64,000 nucleotides of DNA. It comes from Propioniciclava coleopterorum. GTDB taxonomy: Bacteria > Actinomycetota > Actinomycetes > Propionibacteriales > Propionibacteriaceae. Shown piece after piece: positions 29,277 to 37,369 of the stretch. Where the stretch lies: positions 1,816,722 through 1,880,721 of the forward strand of contig NZ_CP049865.1 in assembly GCF_011393335.1 (NCBI RefSeq). Direction: 5' to 3'. The translations under genes and the position numbers were made by a program. The notes beneath the pieces are model-generated. The model had not been told where the DNA came from. It made no database searches and saw only the letters and a program-made list of their open reading frames with translations. The stretch's first letter is position 1. Each line of letters begins with the position of its first letter.

Positions 29277-31453
29277 TCACACCGCGCCGGGGGACAGGTC
29301 CAGCCGGCGCAGGCGCTGCGCGTTCAGCGCGACGACCACGGTGGACGCCGACATCAGCAGCGCCCCGACGCTCATCGGCATCACGATGCCGAGGGGCGCG
29401 AGCACGCCGGCCGCCAGCGGCACCGTGACGAGGTTGTAGCCGGCCGCCCACCACAGGTTCTGCCGCATGATCGCGTAGCTGGCCTGCGAGAGCCGGATCA
29501 CCGACAGCACCGAGCGGGGGTCGTCCGAGGCGAGGATCACTCCGGCCGAACCGATCGCCACGTCGGTGCCCGCGCCGATCGCCAGCCCGACGTCGGCCTG
29601 GGCGAGAGCCGGGGCGTCGTTGACGCCGTCACCGACCATCGCGACCCGGTGCCCCTGACGCTGCAACTCGGCCACGCGTCCCGCCTTGTCTTCCGGACGC
29701 ACGCCCGCGATGACGTGGTCGATGCCCAGCTCGGCGGCGACCGTCCTGGCGACCGCCTCGGCGTCCCCGGTGATCATCCCGACCTCGATGCCCAGCCGGT
29801 GGAGCCCCTCCACCGCCTGCCGGGATTCGGGGCGGATCGCGTCGGACAGCCGCAGGCCGCCCACCACCTCGCCGCCGCGCAGGACGTGCAGGATGATCGC
29901 GCCTTCGTCGGACCACGTCGACGCGATCGGCAGCGCCGTGACGTGGTGCTCCTCGAGCAGCCGCGGCCCGCCCACGCGGACGCTCGCGCCGGCCACCGTG
30001 GCGCCCACGCCGACGGCGGGCGACGAGGTGAAGTCGGACGCCTCGGGCACGGCGACCCCGCGGTCGGACGCAGCCGCCACGATAGCCCGGGCGAGGGGAT
30101 GCTCGCTCCCGGCCTCGGCCGCCGCCGCCCACGCGAGCACCTCGTCGGCGTCGTGGCCGGGCGTGGGCTCGACGGCGGTGACGGTGGGGCGGCCCGCGGT
30201 CAGGGTGCCGGTCTTGTCGAACAGCACCACGTCGACGGTCCGCATCGCCTCCAGAGCGAGCCGGTCCTTGATGAGGATCCCCGCGCGGGCCGCCTTCTCG
30301 GTCGAGATCGACACCACCAGCGGGATCGCCAGGCCGAGCGCGTGCGGGCAGGCGATGACGAGCACGGTGATGGCGCGTTCGAGCGCCTGGTCAGGGTGCC
30401 CGAGCGCCGACCAGACGATCGCGGTGAGGACGGCGGCGCCGAGCGCGTACCAGAACAGCCAGCCGGCGGCCCTGTCGGCCAGGCGTTGCGTCCTCGAGCT
30501 CGACGCCTGCGCGTCGGCGACCAGCTTCTGGATGCCGGCCAGGGTGGTGTCGTCGCCGACCGCCGTGACGCGGACGCGGACGCCGGAGTCGGTCGCGATG
30601 GTGCCCGCGACGACGTGGTCGCCCACGCCCCGCTCGACCGGACGCGACTCGCCGGTGACCATCGACTCGTCGAACGTGGCGGTGCCATCGACGATCTCGC
30701 CGTCGGCCGGGACCGAGGAACCGGGGCGGACCACGACCACGTCGTTGACGCGCAGGTCGGCCGGGGGCACGGTGACGATCCGATCACCCTCGACCCGCTC
30801 GGCCTCGTCGGGCAGCAGCGCCGCCAGCGAGTCCAGCGCGGAGGTCGTCTCGGCCAGCGACCGCATCTCCAGCCAGTGGCCGAGCAGCATGATGGCGACC
30901 AGGAGCGCGAGTTCCCACCAGAAACTCAGGGAGGCGTCCAGCAGGCCGAGGCGGGCGCCCCAGGAGGACAGGAAGGCCGTCGTGATCCCCAGGGCGATGA
31001 GCAGCATCATCCCGGGCTTGCGGTCCTTGATCTCGGACCAGGCGCCGGTGAGGAAGGGCCGCCCGCCCCACAGGTACATCACGGTGCCCACGACGGGGGC
31101 GACCCAGCCGACCCAGGCGGCCGTCGGCAGGTGGTAGCCGAGGAGGTGGGCGAACATCGGGTCCAGCGCCACGGTCGGCACGGCGAGAACCAGCATGATC
31201 CAGAACAGCCGCCGGAACATCGCCGCGTGGTGGGCCATGTGGCCCCCGCCGTGGGTCTGCCCTGCCTGCCCGTGCCCGTCGTGCCCGGACGCGTCGTGCC
31301 CCGACGCGTCGTGCCGGGAGGGGTCGTGCCCGGGCGCGTGGCCCCCGCTTCCTCGGGGCCGCTCACGCTGTGGGAGGCCCGGTCGTGCGTGGCCGGAACC
31401 CGCGCTTCGGGCCGAGGCGAGGGGGAAGGGGAGTCGTGGTGGTCGGGGTGCAT
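29277..31453 (-). CDS. Copper-translocating P1B-type ATPase, CPH (CopB) subtype (frameshifted)
   Basis: It exports copper (or silver) at the cost of ATP. The cytoplasmic N-terminus is His-rich (MHPDHHDS; GHDPSRHDASGHDASGHD) with no CxxC metal domain. Eight TM helices are expected. Motifs are VTGESRP (actuator), VLVIACPHALGLAIPLV with CPH in helix 6, the phospho-Asp DKTGTLTAG, SEHPLARAI and GDGVNDAPAL. CPH marks the P1B-3 group. Frame is lost near 31344, where one G is missing so that SGPEEAG continues GHAPGHDPSRHD; repaired length ~725. ATG 31453 has AGAGGA 8 bp upstream. A CsoR-like palindrome lies 36 bp before the start. Confidence 0.9.
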
Positions 31454-31488
31454 GTCTCGATCCTCTCTCATGCCGACGGCTCGAGGGT

Positions 31489-31504
31489 ATACCCCCGGGG
31501 GTAT
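31489..31504. promoter_or_regulatory. CsoR-type copper operator
   Basis: ATACCCCCGGGGGTAT is a perfect 16-bp palindrome, the form bound by copper-sensing CsoR repressors. It lies between the divergent copper ATPase and a 58-residue ORF. No csoR gene is in the window, so the repressor would act in trans. Confidence 0.75.
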
Positions 31505-31590
31505 CATCCAAGCGGGCTGTGCCCCCAACCGTTCCGCTCGGGGCCGGGGTTCGGTAGAGTCGATGGACCCAATCGAAGGAGGTGGGCGCG

Positions 31591-31767
31591 ATGTTGACGG
31601 CGATGTCGCACTTCTTCTCCCGGCTCGTCGAGATCTGGCGCGACTGGCGCAGTAAGGCCGACGGCACCGAGGTGACGGACGTCTATCCGGCGGACGCGGC
31701 GGACAGCCCCCAGGTGACCGGCAACGAGTTCCACGCCGCGTTCCACACCGAGGCGGGATTCCTCTAG
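31591..31767 (+). CDS. Small hypothetical protein (58 residues)
   Basis: ATG 31591 has an excellent AAGGAGGTG site 6 bp upstream. The protein begins with an amphipathic helix (MSHFFSRLVEIWRDWRSKADG) and continues as an acidic polar tail ending FHTEAGFL. There is no signal peptide, Cys or TM segment. A TAGAGT box at ~31554 could be its -10. It is divergent from the copper ATPase and may share control, but its sequence gives no hint of metal binding beyond two His. Confidence 0.65.
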   Translation: MLTAMSHFFSRLVEIWRDWRSKADGTEVTDVYPADAADSPQVTGNEFHAAFHTEAGFL

Positions 31768-31795
31768 GGCGCCGCGGTCCCGCTACCGTGCGGGC

Positions 31796-32596
31796 ATGCC
31801 CACGATCCGTGCCTCCGGCAACCGTTTCAAGGCCGCGCTCGCCTCGGGCCGACCGATCATCGGCCTGTGGGTGGCGTGCGCCGATCCCTATCTCGCGCTG
31901 GTCGCGGGCGGTGCCGGCTTCGACTGGCTCGTCGTGGATGGGGAGCACGGCCCCAACGACGTGCGCAGCATCCTCGGCCAGTTGATCGCGCTCGAGGCCT
32001 CCGACGCCGCGTTGGTCGTCCGCGCGCCGATGGGCGAGCCCTGGCTGATCAAGCAACTGCTCGACATCGGCGCCGACACCCTGCTCGTCCCGATGGTCGA
32101 CGACGCCGAGCAGGCGGCCGCGCTCGTCCGCGCGGTGCGCTACCCGCCGGCGGGGATCCGCGGCGTGGGTGCGGGCGTCGCCCGCGCCTCCGGGTTCGGG
32201 CGCGACGCCGGCTACCTGGCACGCGCCGACGACGGGGTGTGCCTCATCGTGCAGGCGGAGAGCCGCGCCGCGCTGGAGAACCTGAGCGAGATCGCCGCGG
32301 TCGACGGCGTGGACGCCGTCTTCATCGGACCCGCGGACCTGGCCGCCGACATGGGGCAGCCGGTGGCTTCCGCCGCGGTGCAGGAGGCGATCGCGGCGGG
32401 CATCGCCACGATCCGGGCGGCCGGCAAGCCCGCGGGCATCATGACGCCCGACGAGACGCTCAACCGGCGCTACCTGGACCTGGGTGCGCAGTTCGTCGCG
32501 GTGGGGGCGGACACGCTGGTGTACGCGTCGGCGCTGGACGCCCTCGCCCGCCGCTACGGGCTCGGCGAACCCGACGCGCAGCCGGCCACCTACTAG
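31796..32596 (+). CDS. HpcH/HpaI family aldolase
   Basis: A 266-residue class II aldolase of the 4-hydroxy-2-oxoheptanedioate/2-keto-3-deoxy-sugar acid group, which splits 4-hydroxy-2-oxo acids to pyruvate and an aldehyde. Family blocks are GLWVACADPYLALVAGGAGFDWLVVDGEHGPND, RAPMGEPWLIKQLLDIGADTLLVPMVDDAEQA, QAESRAALENLSEI (metal-binding Glu) and DAVFIGPADLAADMG (metal Asp). The conserved Arg and His are present. The start ATG 31796 has no clear SD, but TACCGT lies just upstream, suggesting a leaderless message. No pathway partners are adjacent. Confidence 0.9.
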   Translation: MPTIRASGNRFKAALASGRPIIGLWVACADPYLALVAGGAGFDWLVVDGEHGPNDVRSILGQLIALEASDAALVVRAPMGEPWLIKQLLDIGADTLLVPMVDDAEQAAALVRAVRYPPAGIRGVGAGVARASGFGRDAGYLARADDGVCLIVQAESRAALENLSEIAAVDGVDAVFIGPADLAADMGQPVASAAVQEAIAAGIATIRAAGKPAGIMTPDETLNRRYLDLGAQFVAVGADTLVYASALDALARRYGLGEPDAQPATY

Positions 32597-32608
32597 GTCC
32601 TCGCCCGG

Positions 32609-33451
32609 CTAGCCCAGGACCCACAGGGCGTTGGACGCCGGCCACGGACGCTCGGCCCAGCCGTCACCGTCGCGTTGCGCGAACGCCACCAGCGGCGTCC
32701 AGTGCTCGACGTAGCCGGGCTGCGTGTAGTCCTCGGCGTGGCGGACCTCCAGCCCGCTGACGGCCGCGAACCGCGCCGCGGCGTCCGGGAGCGGGCCCGC
32801 CACGGTGTAGTACTCCAGGCCCTCGCGCGGCAGGCTGTCCCAGCCCCAGACGTAGGTGAGGAGGAACTCGGTCGTCCAGCGCGCGTCCCCCTCCAGGGCG
32901 CCATCGACCAGTCGGACGCCGCCGTCCCGGCCGTCGCTCCACGGCGGGAGCGCCAGCCACTGTTCGAGGAACGCCGGGCCGTCCTCCGCCCGGAAGGTGA
33001 CCCGGCAGGGGGTCGCCGCATCGCGCGGCCCGACGCCGTCGCGGATGATCAGGCGCCCACCGGGCCGCAGCATCCGGGAGGCGACCTCGACGGCGTGATC
33101 GCGGGCGGCGTCCCGGTCGCCGTCGGCGTAGGACCACACCTCGTGCAGCACCGAGGACAGGATGACGTTGTCGAAGGTCCCGGGCTCGAAGACGGCGTCG
33201 GCGTCCAGGATGTCGCCCGTCCGGACCAGGCCGCCGGAGCGCTCCACCGCGGACGCGCTCGCGTCCAGCCCGTGCGCGTCCCAGCCCGCCTCGCGGAGCC
33301 GGGCCGTCAGGGAGCCGTCGCCGGCCCCGAGGTCGAGGACGCGCCCGGGCAGCAGGTGCGCGAGCATGCGGGCCTTGTCGCCCAGCCCCGCCGCCATGCG
33401 CGCGAAGTACGTGTCGTGATGCAGCGTTCCCAGGCCGTGGTGCTCGGTCAT
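32609..33451 (-). CDS. Class I SAM-dependent methyltransferase
   Basis: A 280-residue methyltransferase. The AdoMet-binding motif I is RVLDLGAGDGSLTARL, motif II is AHGLDASASAVE, and the TFDNVILSSVLHEVWSY segment matches motif IV. The long C-terminal part includes a WTTEFLLTYVWGWDSLPRE block and an EDYTQPGYVEHW end, which may shape substrate choice. The acceptor is unknown. The C-terminal half resembles proteins annotated only as methyltransferase domain 11/25 types. It is convergent with the aldolase gene, 12 bp away. Confidence 0.85.
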   Translation of the reverse strand: MTEHHGLGTLHHDTYFARMAAGLGDKARMLAHLLPGRVLDLGAGDGSLTARLREAGWDAHGLDASASAVERSGGLVRTGDILDADAVFEPGTFDNVILSSVLHEVWSYADGDRDAARDHAVEVASRMLRPGGRLIIRDGVGPRDAATPCRVTFRAEDGPAFLEQWLALPPWSDGRDGGVRLVDGALEGDARWTTEFLLTYVWGWDSLPREGLEYYTVAGPLPDAAARFAAVSGLEVRHAEDYTQPGYVEHWTPLVAFAQRDGDGWAERPWPASNALWVLG

Positions 33452-33517
33452 GGCGCCCCTCCCGCCGGCGCGGGCCGCCGGTCGGTCAGCCAGGCTAGCG
33501 TCGTGCCCCGAGACGCA

Positions 33518-33552
33518 CGAACCCCGCCCCGGTCGAGCCGGGGCGGGGTTCG
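33518..33552 (-). terminator. Strong 15-bp terminator hairpin after the secreted hydrolase
   Basis: CGAACCCCGCCCCGG (33518-33532) pairs perfectly with 33538-33552 across a 5-nt loop. It stands 13 bp past the stop of the leftward secreted hydrolase gene and upstream of the methyltransferase gene. Confidence 0.8.
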
Positions 33553-33564
33553 TCGCGCGGGGTG

Positions 33565-34776
33565 TCAGCGGTGGCGTCCCGAGGACGTCGTCGTGAAGGT
33601 GCCCTCGGCACGCGTGCGATCGTCGTTGACGACCCGGTAGGAGTAGGTGGTGTCCGGGCTGAGGCGGCCGCCACGATTCCCCACCTCGACCGTGCGGGTG
33701 CCGGTGCCGTAGGTGGTCACGGTCCACTGGTCGCGACCCGACGTGACCCGGACGGTCGTCCGGCGCTCGGCGTTGCGCGGCACCGTGATCGTCAACTCGG
33801 CCGACGTGCGCCCGGGCGTCACACTGACGGCCCAGTCGCGCGGGTTGGCCGTGGGGCTCGGCGTCGCGGTGGTCGGGGTGGGCGTCGGCCGCGGGGTGGC
33901 GGTCGTGGGCGTCGGCGTCGGCGTCGGCCGTGGGGTGGCGGTGGTCGGCGTCGGCGTGGGCGTTGGTGTCGGCTGGGGCTTGCGCGAGGCGTCCAGAGCG
34001 ATGCCGGTGTAGGTGCCGAACTTGCCGCCGATCTGGTCGTGGTTCACGCCGGGGACCCAGGTGGCCCAGGTGCGGAAGCCCTGGGACGTGTAGTAGGAGT
34101 GTCCCGCCTTGGCGTAGCCGAGGGCGTCGTACCGCTCGCTGCTGTTGGCGGCCGTGTCGTTCTGCCCCGTCACCCAGTGCAGGGCGAGGTTGGCCTTGGT
34201 GTCCGCGGTGAAGGGCGTGACGCCGACGTTGGGCTTCCCGCCGCCGCCGAAGACGACCGTGCCGCCGAACGCCAGCGTGTTGGCGCGCTTGGGGAGGTAG
34301 CACTGCGTGATGAACTGGGCGCCGCCGCTGAACCCGGTGAGCCAGACCTCCTGCGAGGTGACGCCGTGGGTGCTGCGCACGTGGGCGAGCAGGTCGGTGA
34401 GGTAGGCCTCGTTGCGGGTGCACGCCGACCACCAGGTCTGATCGGAGGCGGGCGTCTGGACGCTGACGAAGTTCAGGTTGCGCGACGTCGTCTGGGCCGC
34501 CAGTCCCGAGCCGCCGCCGATGGCGTAGGACTGCGACGGGTTCCGGTGGCCGTACTGGCCGTCGCCGTCGAGATAGACGAGCAGGCCCGCGGAACTGCCG
34601 GACGCCGGATAGAAGTGATAGTTCGAACTCGCCCCGTTGGACGCGGTGAACGGAACGAATTGCTTGATATCGGCCGCGATGGCTCGCGAGGACGTCATCA
34701 CGACGGCCGTTGCGAGGCACACAGCGGCTGTCGTGACGGCTGCGATTCGCGTCACGAAGGTCAACCCTGAGGGCAC
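33565..34776 (-). CDS. Secreted alpha/beta hydrolase (esterase-like) with Pro-Thr linker and C-terminal beta domain
   Basis: A 403-residue exported protein. The signal peptide is about 35 residues (cleavage near SSRAIAA-D). Residues ~36-265 are an alpha/beta-hydrolase: LLVYLDGDGQYG, nucleophile elbow WLTGFSGGAQF (Ser near 150), an Asp region HWVTGQNDT and a late His in PGVNHDQIGG. It is of the PHB-depolymerase/feruloyl-esterase style. A Pro-Thr repeat linker (PTPTPTPTTATPRP repeated) leads to a ~95-residue beta-sandwich (TSAELTITVPRNAERRTTVRV to YSYRVVNDDRTRAEGTFTT), like a fibronectin or cell-surface module. GGAGG precedes GTG 34776. Substrate unknown. Confidence 0.82.
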   Translation of the reverse strand: MPSGLTFVTRIAAVTTAAVCLATAVVMTSSRAIAADIKQFVPFTASNGASSNYHFYPASGSSAGLLVYLDGDGQYGHRNPSQSYAIGGGSGLAAQTTSRNLNFVSVQTPASDQTWWSACTRNEAYLTDLLAHVRSTHGVTSQEVWLTGFSGGAQFITQCYLPKRANTLAFGGTVVFGGGGKPNVGVTPFTADTKANLALHWVTGQNDTAANSSERYDALGYAKAGHSYYTSQGFRTWATWVPGVNHDQIGGKFGTYTGIALDASRKPQPTPTPTPTPTTATPRPTPTPTPTTATPRPTPTPTTATPSPTANPRDWAVSVTPGRTSAELTITVPRNAERRTTVRVTSGRDQWTVTTYGTGTRTVEVGNRGGRLSPDTTYSYRVVNDDRTRAEGTFTTTSSGRHR

Positions 34777-34793
34777 GGGATCCTCCGATCAAT

Positions 34794-34814
34794 GTGGATG
34801 AACGTTTCATCCAC
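34794..34814. promoter_or_regulatory. Operator-like palindrome upstream of the secreted hydrolase
   Basis: GTGGATGAA and its complement TTCATCCAC flank a 3-bp centre, giving a 21-bp perfect inverted repeat whose core GAACGTTTC resembles LacI-family operators. It lies 18 bp before the GTG, inside the promoter/leader region. Confidence 0.5.
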
Positions 34815-34897
34815 AAGGGAGTATGCACATCCCGTGGCGCGCGTGGGTCGCAGGGGCCAATCAGAGCGAGAAAGCGCTCGATAACAGTGTTTCAATC

Positions 34898-34914
34898 CTC
34901 AACCAGCGGTTGAG
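34898..34914. promoter_or_regulatory. Second inverted repeat in the 34.8-34.98 kb control region
   Basis: CTCAACC and GGTTGAG flank AGC, a 17-bp inverted repeat. A shorter GAGCG/CGCTC repeat lies at ~34864-34879. The whole 34777-34985 spacer is AT-richer than the neighbouring genes. Confidence 0.35.
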
Positions 34915-34985
34915 GGTTTCCCTCATTCGGCCCGGATGAATGATGAATTAAGGGTCCGCGGGGCGTCTTCGCGAAGGGCCCCGAA

Positions 34986-35408
34986 TCAACCGGGAATGGT
35001 CCGGGGCGTGCCCGTCGAGGCGCGAATGGCGAGGTTGGACGGCAGCGCGATGTGTTCCGCGGGCCTGTCCGGGTCGGCCAGGGAGGCGAGGACGAGCCCG
35101 AGCGCGCCCGCGGCGAGCGCCTCGATGGGCTGCTCGATCGCCGTCAGCGCCGGGCGCGCGTAGCGCGACACCTCGGTGCCGTCGAACGCGACGACGCTCA
35201 GGTCGTCGGGGACGCGCCGGCCCTGTGCGTGCGCCTCGGCCAGCAGGCCGATCGACTGGGTGTCGGAGGAGGCGATGATCGCGGTGATGGTGTCGTCGGC
35301 GAGCAGGTCGCGGGCGGCGCGTCGGCCGCCGTCCCGGGTGAAGTCCGAGTGCACCACGTCGCTTGGGTGCGGGGTCAGCCCGGCCGCGGCCAGGGGTCCC
35401 GCCAGCCG
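34986..35408 (-). pseudogene. LacI family regulator, C-terminal remnant
   Basis: Only the last ~140 residues of a LacI/PurR-type regulator remain: APRLAGPLAAAGLTPHP, VVHSDFTRDGGRRAARDLL, TAIIASSDTQSIGLLAEAHAQGRRVPDDLSVVAFDGTEVSRYARPALTAIEQP. This is the effector-binding half; the DNA-binding HTH and the first part of the periplasmic-binding-like domain are gone. Similarity stops at about 35400-35410, exactly where a rightward dcuC fragment starts. A single deletion in an originally divergent lacI-dcuC pair would produce this. GTG 35357 opens the longest frame but is not the true start. Confidence 0.8.
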
Positions 35409-35827
35409 CGGCGCTGCTGGTGTCGGCGACCGTGTTCGTCGCCGGCCTGCAGGGGATCGGCCTGATCCGCAGCCTGCAGGCGGCCATGCAGAACGCGTCG
35501 GTCGCCGGCTGGGTGCTGCCGCTGCTGCTGGTCGGCCTGACGGCCGTCATCGTGATCCTGAGCGGGTCGGGCACGGCGCTGTTCTTCGCGATGGTCCCGC
35601 TCATGTACGGGCTCGCGGCGGCGGCCGGCATCAGCGCGCTGGCGGTGACGGTGCCCATGGGCATGGCGGGCAACCTGCTGCGGGCGGCGTCACCGGTGGC
35701 GGCGGTCGTGGTCATCGTCGCCGGGGCGACCAAGGAGAGTCCGATCAACATCGTGAAGCGCACCTGGTTCCCGATGGTCATCGGCGTCGTGTGCATGTTC
35801 GTGCTGTCGATGTTCATGTTCCTGTGA
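35403..35827 (+). pseudogene. DcuC/C4-dicarboxylate-type transporter, C-terminal remnant
   Basis: About 140 residues of a DcuC-family membrane transporter. Hydrophobic segments follow one another (LLVSATVFVAGL, VLPLLLVGLTAVIVILSGSGTALFFAMVPLMYGLAAAAGISAL), then VPMGMAGNLLRAASPVAAVVVIVAGATKESPINIVKRTWFPMVIGVV. The GSGTA and late SP/KRTWFPM patterns are typical. The first ~300 residues are missing and no start codon serves this frame. Its stop overlaps the GTG of the ribokinase remnant, so dcuC and the kinase were once an operon. Confidence 0.78.
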
Positions 35828-36438
35828 GCAGGCGGGGACGGGCCATCCGTGCCCTCGTGTTCGGGTCGCTGAACCTCGACGTCACGTTCCGGGTGCCGCA
35901 CATCGTGGAGGCCGGCGAGACGCTCACCGCGTCCGCGCGGGCCATCCACCACGGCGGCAAGGGCCTCAACCAGGCGACGGCGCTCGCCCGCGCCGGCGTC
36001 CCGACGGCGATGGCCGGACGGATCGGGCCCGACGGCGCGCCCGCGTGGCCGACGTCGACCTCGCCGACGTCGACTTCCTGTTCGTCAACGAGGGGGAGGC
36101 CCTCGGCTTGGCCGGCTGGGCCTCCACCGCCCGAGAGGCGCTGGAGGCGCTGTCGGCGCGGCGTCCGAGCCAGATCATCGTCATGACGATGGGTGGGGCC
36201 GGCGCGATGTGCATGGTCGGGGGCGAGCGCTGGGAGGTCCCCGGCGCGGACGTCGAGGTCGTCGACACCACCGGTGCGGGCGACACGTTCACCGGCTACT
36301 TCCTGGCCGGGATCGTGCGGGGCCTGCCCCCTGGTGGACTCCCTGAGGGTCGCCCGGGACGCCTCCGCGATCACCGTCGGACGCCTCGGCGCGGCCGAGT
36401 CGATCCCCGAGTGGTCCGAGGTGCGGGCTCAAGCCTGA
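35824..36438 (+). pseudogene. Ribokinase/PfkB-family kinase, multiply disrupted
   Basis: Three pieces in three frames. The N-terminal ~65 residues (LVFGSLNLDVTFRVPHIVEAGETL, HHGGKGLNQATALARAGVPTAMAGRIGPDG) have the PfkB substrate-binding block. Near 36040 the sequence jumps to VADVDLADVDFLFVNEGEAL; some 100 residues of a normal ribokinase are missing between. The ATP and anion-hole motif VVDTTGAGDTFTGYFLAGI is intact. Another frameshift near 36325 precedes VDSLRVARDASAITVGRLGAAESIPEW. With a deletion and a frameshift this cannot encode a working kinase. With LacI and DcuC it may once have served nucleoside or ribose use. Confidence 0.82.
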
Positions 36439-36487
36439 GCCCAGGGTTCCGCCGGCGCCGTGCGCGCCGGCGGAACCCGAGGCGCGC

Positions 36488-37356
36488 CTACCTCGTCCAG
36501 CCGGGACCGACCTGGAGATCGTCCATCTCGAGCGCTCTGACGCGTCCGTCCGCGAACGTCACCCGGGCGGAGAAGACCCCGATGTTGCTTCCGAGTCGGC
36601 GGCATTCGAAGGAGAAGGTGTCGACCGCTCGCGACCGGTGATCCGCGTGCGGGGCGATCGTCTCCGACACGGTGACCTCGTGGCGTGACCCGGGGAGTGT
36701 GTGGTCGAGGCCGTCGAGCACCTCCACATCGAACGTCACGCTGGACCAGGTGATATCGGTGAGATTCGTGAATCGAGGGCGGAGCCGGTAGGTGCACGTG
36801 CCCGCGCGGCGGTCGGCGGAGACCTCCCAATCGCCGATGAGCCGAAGAGTGTTGCGCGTGGCGATCCGCTCCTCGTCGATGCATCGGTTGACCAGCGCCT
36901 GGAACGAGGAGTAGTCCGCGACGTGTGCCTGGCTCGCGAGTGGAAGCTTCGCGAAGCGGTCGCGGGCGGTGGCGATCGCCGGGCAGGCGCCGGACGCACG
37001 CGCCGCGTCGAGCAGGCCTTCGACTTCGCCCAGTTCGGCCTCCCCCAGCCCGATCAGTCGGTCCGCCTCAGCGATCGCGTCGGCGTTGTGGACGCGCGCC
37101 CGCAGCGTCGGGTCCAGAGCCTCCAGTCGTCCTCGCGCCTCCTCGACGCGGCCGCGCGCGTCGATGTCCACGACCCCGATCCGTTCGATGGCGCGTCCCA
37201 CCTCCTCGACCTGTGCGGCCTGTTCGGCCCGTTCGCGCTCGATCGCCTGTTGCCGACCGAGGAGTGCGACGCCGCCGCCAACCGCCAGGGACACGGCCAG
37301 GAACACCGCGGCCAGCGGCCACCACCGGCGGCGAGCCGCCCCTCAGCGCGCGTCAT
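36488..37356 (-). CDS. Membrane-anchored paralog A: TM, helical region, FxLYD-like C-terminus (frameshifted start)
   Basis: A protein of about 289 residues, unknown function, paralogous to the product of 38837-39844. It has a short basic N-terminus, one TM helix (LAAVFLAVSLAVGGGVALL), a charged helical segment with the shared motif IERIGVVDIDARGRVEEARGRL, a Cys pair (ACPAI, NRCID), and a beta-rich C-terminus (CTYRLRPRFTNLTDITWSSVTFDVEV) of the type seen in FxLYD surface domains. The ATG at 37356 is in the +1 frame relative to the body: one G seems missing near 37343 in GAGGGGC. Otherwise the first codon is GTG 37306, inside the TM helix. An ISL3 element now sits directly upstream. Confidence 0.68.
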
Positions 37357-37361
37357 GGCGC

Positions 37362-37369
37362 GTCAATCC
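37362..37369. repeat. Target-site duplication, left copy
   Basis: GTCAATCC, identical to 38836-38843 on the other side of the insertion sequence. Eight bp is the usual target duplication of ISL3-family elements. Confidence 0.9.

Noticed and set aside
33840-34000. Minisatellite around the Pro-Thr linker of the secreted hydrolase
   Set aside because: The repeats are in frame and encode the PTPT linker; ordinary coding repeats.
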